Assembly (NCBI GenBank): GCA_933228675.1
Contig: OW121743.1
Location: 110,913,468-110,977,467, forward strand
Direction: 5' to 3'
DNA length: 64,000 nt
Source: Stomorhina lunata
Lineage: Eukaryota > Arthropoda > Insecta > Diptera > Rhiniidae
In this document: one piece after another, positions 59,541 to 64,000 of the stretch
Layout of the letters: every line of letters starts with the position of its first letter
Position numbering within the stretch: the first letter of the stretch is position 1
The notes under the pieces: generated by a model
Told to the model about the DNA's origin: nothing
The model's database searches: none
Seen by the model: only the letters and a program-made list of their open reading frames with translations
Program-made: the position numbers and the translations under genes

Positions 59541-60389
59541 ACTTATAAACTAAAATTTAATTATAAACTAATGGAATATATAATATTGTGTATCAAAAAT
59601 AATAAAAACATATTTCTGTACACTAAAATTTGTACACATTTTCCAAAATGTACGTACGTGTGCAAAGATATGTGACTTTTTAGTGAACCATAAAAACATA
59701 ATAATTTGCTTTTAAGAAGTAAGTAAAACACATGTTTTGTATTTTTCTTAAAAAGTAAACCCAAGAAAAGTTTTCCAACCTAATTAATAAATATCTGGAG
59801 AAGGATGCTAAGGGCCCAAAAAACAATTAACACGCCTTATTTATGACAACTTAGACTTGAATTGAATTTAATATTTGTAAACTTTACTTTTCTCATTTCC
59901 TCCTATGACCATGGGACATACTGACATCATAATATCATATAAACTAGAGACTATATAGTCTTTCATTACCCTTATCTGTTCCAAACTAAGCCAGCATGAG
60001 CTTAATTTTGTTGGCAAAAAATGTTAAATGAAACTCTAGAGAATTAAATAAATTTATAAACAGAAAACTTTGAACACAGACAATTACCCACAAAGACCAC
60101 AACAAACTTTTGGGTTTTTTATTTGGAATAGCTGTAGTTTCTGTGTTAGTGTAACCGAATACCCTTAACATGGTATAATCCGCCACAACCCTATTCATAA
60201 ATTAACAGGTAACATTTCTAAATATAAACCATCTAACACCCAGCACTTTAGGCATAAAATGCCTACTCGTACTCCAGACCGAAAACTTCATGCAGCAACA
60301 GCTTTCAGTAAAAGCTCCCTCTTACGGAAATACATATATAATAGGAATGATTGTGGAGGGTACACTTTGGGACAATTTTTAATGAAATT
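59541..60389. other. Unique, non-coding sequence
   Basis: No gene recognised. Confidence 0.4.
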
Positions 60390-61590
60390 TTTTTTATGAA
60401 TTTGTTATAGGATATTTTTAAAAAATTACTACTTTTATGAACATTTTTCAAAAATTTATTATTTTTATAGGAAATTTTTCAAAAATTTACTATTTTTATA
60501 GAAAATGTTCCAAAAATTTACTATTTTTATAGAAAATTTTTCAAAAATTTACCATTTTTATCGGAATTTTTTTTCAAAATTTACTATTTTTATAGGAAAT
60601 TTTTTCAAAAATTTAAAACTTTTAAAGGAATTTTATTCAAAAATTTACTATTTTTATAGGAACTTTTTTAAAAAATGTACCATTTTTTATAGGAAATTTT
60701 TTCAAAAATTTACTATTTTTATAGGAAAATTTTCAAAAATTTTCTATTTTTATAGGAAATTTTTCAAAAATTTTCTATTTTTATAGGAAATTTTTCAAAA
60801 AGTTTTCTATTTTTATAGGAAATTTTTCAAAAATTTTCTATTTTTATAGGAAATTTTTCAAAAATTTTCTATTTTTATAGGAAATTTTTCAAAAATTTAC
60901 TATTTTTATAGGAAATTTTTTCAAAAATTCACTACTTTTATAGGAAATTTTTCAAAAATTTACTATTTTTATAGGAAATTTTTCAAAAATTTACTATTTT
61001 TATAGAAAATTTTTCAAAAATTTACTATTTTTATAGGAAAATTTTCAAAAATTTACTATTTTTATAGGAAATTTTTCAAAAATTTTCTATTTTTAAAGGA
61101 AATTTTTTAAAAATTTTCTATTTTTATAGGAAATTTTTCAAAAATTTTCTATTTTTATAGGAAATTTTTCAAAAATTTTCTATTTTTATAGGAAATTTTT
61201 CAAAAATTTTCTATTTTTATAGGAAATTTTTCAAAAATTTTCTATTTTTATAGGAAATTTTTCAAAAAATTTCTATTTTTATAGGAAATTTTTCAAAAAA
61301 TTTCTATTTTTATAGGAAATTTTTCAAAAAATTTCTATTTTTATAGGAAATTTTTCAAAAAATTTCTATTTTCATAGGAAATTTTTCAAAAAATTTCTAT
61401 TTTTATAGGAAATTTTTCAAAAATTATCTATTTTTATAGGAAACTTTTTAAAAGTTTTTTTATAGGAAAATTTTCAAAAATTTTCTAGTTTTATTGGATA
61501 TTTTTCAAAAATTTTCTATTTTTATAGAAAATTTTTCACAAATTTTCTATTTTTATAGGAAATTTTTCAAAAATTTTCTATATTTATAGT
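60390..61590. repeat. Tandem array, 31-base TTTTCTATTTTTATAGGAAA unit
   Basis: Same orientation and family as 57290-57640. The left third is degenerate, then regular, with a block-wise AAAATTTCTATTTT variant at about 61260-61410. Confidence 0.95.
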
Positions 61591-62285
61591 AGTTTGTCAT
61601 AGTCATGTATTAAATAGCACAGCTTTATAGTATTAAATACAATAAATCCCCCTTTTGGTACTACCAACTCTCCCATAAAGTACTTTTTTCGTACTTCTCA
61701 TTCCTGCTAAACAAAAAGACTATAAAGAAAAATCAAACGGAATCTTTTTACACACAAACAAATGTAACAAAAGAATGAAAACAGACCGAAAAAAGGTAGA
61801 AGACAAAGACAAACAAAAAGAGACTTAAAAAGAAACATGATACAATATTCAAGCAAATAACACGAACAATTTTTATGGCCAAGTTTTCAGTTTTTTCTTT
61901 AGGTTTTCATTATATTTATTTGGTACGAGAGTACATTAGACCACATCTCTATAGTCGTAGAATATATAAACTCTTTATTTATTTTTACATTTTTATTCTT
62001 CTAACTGTATTTACTCAAAGAATTGTTGTTGTATAGATTTAAAGAAAGTACACGAAACAATTTTGACAAAGTTTAAAATTAACTCTTATCGTTTTCAAGA
62101 TATTCTAATTTAAAAAAATGGTTTTATAACTCACGTGCCATTACTTAATAGCCATCAAAGGATAAATCTTTACATGGGTTTGTGAGGTCTTAGCGTGTAT
62201 AGCTACATCGTAAACCACTTACTTTTTTTAAAAGAAAAGTAACACTCAGGCAGATACTGCCTATGTAATTATATGAAGACCTTAC
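61591..62285. other. Unique, non-coding sequence
   Basis: No gene recognised. Confidence 0.4.
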
Positions 62286-63380
62286 TTGAAAGTGGATTAA
62301 GTCCAAATCATATAAAAAATTTTGAAAAATTTACTATAAAAAGTAAATTTTTGAAAAATTTACTATAAAAAGTAAATTTTTGAAAAATTTACTATAAAAA
62401 GTAAATTTTTGAAAAATTTACTATAAAAAGTAAATTTTTGAAAAATTTACTATAAAAAGTAAATTTTTGAAAAATTTACTATAAAAAGTAAATTTTTGAA
62501 AAATTTACTATAAAAAGTAAATTTTTGAAAAATTTACTGTAAAAAGTAAATTTTTGAAAAATTTACTATAAAAAGTAAATTTTTGAAAAATTTACTATAA
62601 AAAGTAAATTTTTGAAAAATTTACTATAAAAAGTAAATTTTTGAAAAATTTACTATAAAAAGTAAATTTTTGAAAAATTTACTATAAAAAGTAAATTTTT
62701 GAAAAATTTACTATAAAAAGTAAATTTTTGAAAAATTTACTATAAAAAGTAAATTTTTGAAAAATTTACTATAAAAAGTAAATTTTTGAAAAATTTACTA
62801 TAAAAAGTAAATTTTTGAAAAATTTACTATGAAAGTAAATTTTTGAAAAATTTACTATGAAAGTAAATTTTTGAAAAATTTACTATGAAAGTAAATTTTT
62901 GAAAAATTTACTATGAAAGTAAATTTTTGAAAAATTTACTATAAGAAATAAATTTTTGAAAAATTTACTATGAAAAGTTAATTTTTGAAAAATTTACTAT
63001 GAAAAGTTAATTTTTGAAAAATTTACTATGAAAAGTAAATTTTTGAAAAAATTACTATAAAAAGTAAATTTTTGAAAAATTTACTATAAAAAGTAAATTT
63101 TTGAAAGATTTACTATAAAAAGTAAATTTTTGAAAAATTTACTATAAAAAGTAAATTTTTGAAAAATTAACTATAAAAAGTAAATTTTTGAAAAATTTTC
63201 TATAAAAAGTAAATTTTTGAAAAATTTACTATAAAAAGTAAATTTTTGAAAAATTTACTATAAAAAGTAAATTTTTAAAGAATTTATTATAAAAAGTAAA
63301 TTTTTAAAGAATTTATTATAAAAAGTAAATTTTTGATAAATTTATTATAAAAAGTAAATTTGGACTTATTCCACTTTCAA
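62286..63380. mobile_element. 29-base tandem array bracketed by a 23-base inverted repeat
   Basis: The array 62310-63360 is made of AAAAAGTAAATTTTTGAAAA plus ATTTACTAT units, nearly identical on the left and more varied after 62825. Directly outside it, 62286-62308 and 63358-63380 are inverted copies with one mismatch in 23 (TTGAAAGTGGATTAAGTCC.. against its complement). Looser pairing (AGACC/AGACT block) extends it to about 32 bases. This is what a TIR element with a tandem-repeat interior would look like. Confidence 0.75.
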
Positions 63381-64000
63381 AATAAAGTCTATTTTGACGT
63401 TGTATGTTTTACACTATCTACGAATTGGGTTACCTTTTTTGGAAAGTGGTTAGTCGGGAGGTGAAAAATCAAATTTTCAAACATTCAAGTTGCGCCATAT
63501 TGTTTTTTAAGCTTTCTGTTCTACAACCAATTTTATTTATTTTACATCAACAGCGTGTTAATGCTGAAGTGTTTGCCGCCGATGAAGAACGCTGTGGTAA
63601 TTTATAATTTTAAAAGTTTGGGGCTCGAACCCTGACCGAATTTTATATATAATGTTTAGTAGTCGAGGACGATGATTTTTCAGAAGGCTAAGGAAATATC
63701 GAAAATTGTGTTTTAAGATTAGTTTGTACACCAAGTAAGTTCCTGCCTTGTTCAGTTAAAATATGCTACTATAAACAAGGGTAAGAAAACAAATCTTTTA
63801 TCGATCTATGTATGCTCTTCTAAAAACTAATTTTCCAACATTTCCATTTGTCTGCAGAATTTAATCAAATCAATTATTGCTCAACCCACAATTTAGCACG
63901 CCAAGTTTTGCTCATTATAAAAAAGAACAAAAAAAAAAATAGCAAGTATTATTTTACAATAAACTAAAAGCAGTCAAGTACTGGACATTTCTAAATTAAT
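63381..64000. other. Right edge: mostly unrecognised, with one candidate exon
   Basis: Apart from the candidate exon 63554-63596, nothing identifiable. A TTCGAGCCCC motif on the minus strand near 63622 looks like a tRNA B box but no tRNA can be folded around it. Confidence 0.35.
63554..63596 (+). CDS. Candidate internal exon of an unidentified gene
   Basis: A pyrimidine-rich tract ending ACATCAACAG precedes 43 bases reading RVNAEVFAADEERC plus one base, followed by GTAATT as a possible donor. Base composition here is visibly less AT-rich than in its surroundings, and the peptide is charged and ordered rather than the F/K/I/N strings that random frames give here. No neighbouring exon was recognised and I cannot name the protein. 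It could be a chance frame. Confidence 0.3.

Noticed and set aside
60505..60786. 93-codon frame rich in FYRNFFKKFTIF
   Set aside because: Lies inside the 60390-61590 array and follows the unit period.
63615..63720. tRNA or tRNA-derived SINE on the minus strand
   Set aside because: A B-box-like TTCGAGCCCC is present, but no matching A box or cloverleaf stems could be found.

Overview
The window looks like nuclear DNA of a higher fly (Diptera: Schizophora, probably a calyptrate). The evidence is a very AT-rich background, compact fly-type introns of 58-78 bases beside greatly expanded ones, two insect-type single-copy genes, and dispersed repeats of a kind I associate with calyptrate genomes. 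The species cannot be fixed from this sequence. No bacterial, organellar or viral segment was recognised.

Two protein genes can be read with confidence. On the minus strand, 30780 down to 14888, lies an ortholog of Evi5, a TBC-domain Rab GTPase-activating protein with a long coiled coil. I place ten coding exons whose phases all agree, giving about 825 residues. They include an inferred 18-base micro-exon and a last exon 6.5 kb beyond its neighbour. On the plus strand, 48017-49933, an intact single coding exon encodes a 638-residue sphingosine kinase, most like the fly Sk1/Sk2 group. The two genes are divergent (head to head), about 17 kb apart. One acts in endosomal Rab recycling and the other in sphingolipid signalling, and nothing in the sequence links their functions. 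A 43-base candidate exon of a further gene lies at 63554-63596.

Almost half of the window (roughly 29-30 kb by summing array spans) is AT-rich tandem arrays with 28-32 base units. They lie at 1-1137, 2570-3045, 3355-5215, 7612-9180, 21655-23165, 24215-25800, 27115-29775, 31310-33490, 34590-37320, 38705-39290, 40225-43610, 44830-46445, 51590-52990, 54205-55560, 56235-59540, 60390-61590 and 62310-63360. They are one sequence superfamily: each unit holds two A(4-5)T(4-5) palindromic cores joined by short family-specific linkers. Sub-families occur in both orientations. They fill the large Evi5 introns and the presumed 5' UTR intron, and some are organised into higher-order repeats of about 190-380 bases. 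One array (62310-63360) is bracketed by a near-perfect 23-base inverted repeat.

The rest of the non-coding DNA is a layered graveyard of mobile elements. It includes fold-back elements (1138-1441, 13840-14061, 17211-17520) and TIR elements (9709-9944, 10489-11099, 12173-12347, 14063-14201). There is a triple nest at 12361-13795 with a hAT-like element at its core. A 5'-truncated, frameshifted non-LTR retrotransposon (about 15765-16890) sits inside a dispersed repeat. Another dispersed family carries a hammerhead-ribozyme-like core (best copy 10708-10757). The most unusual signals are the palindromic array superfamily with its inverted-repeat boundaries, the opposed arrays inside the Evi5 transcription unit, and the hammerhead-like repeat family.
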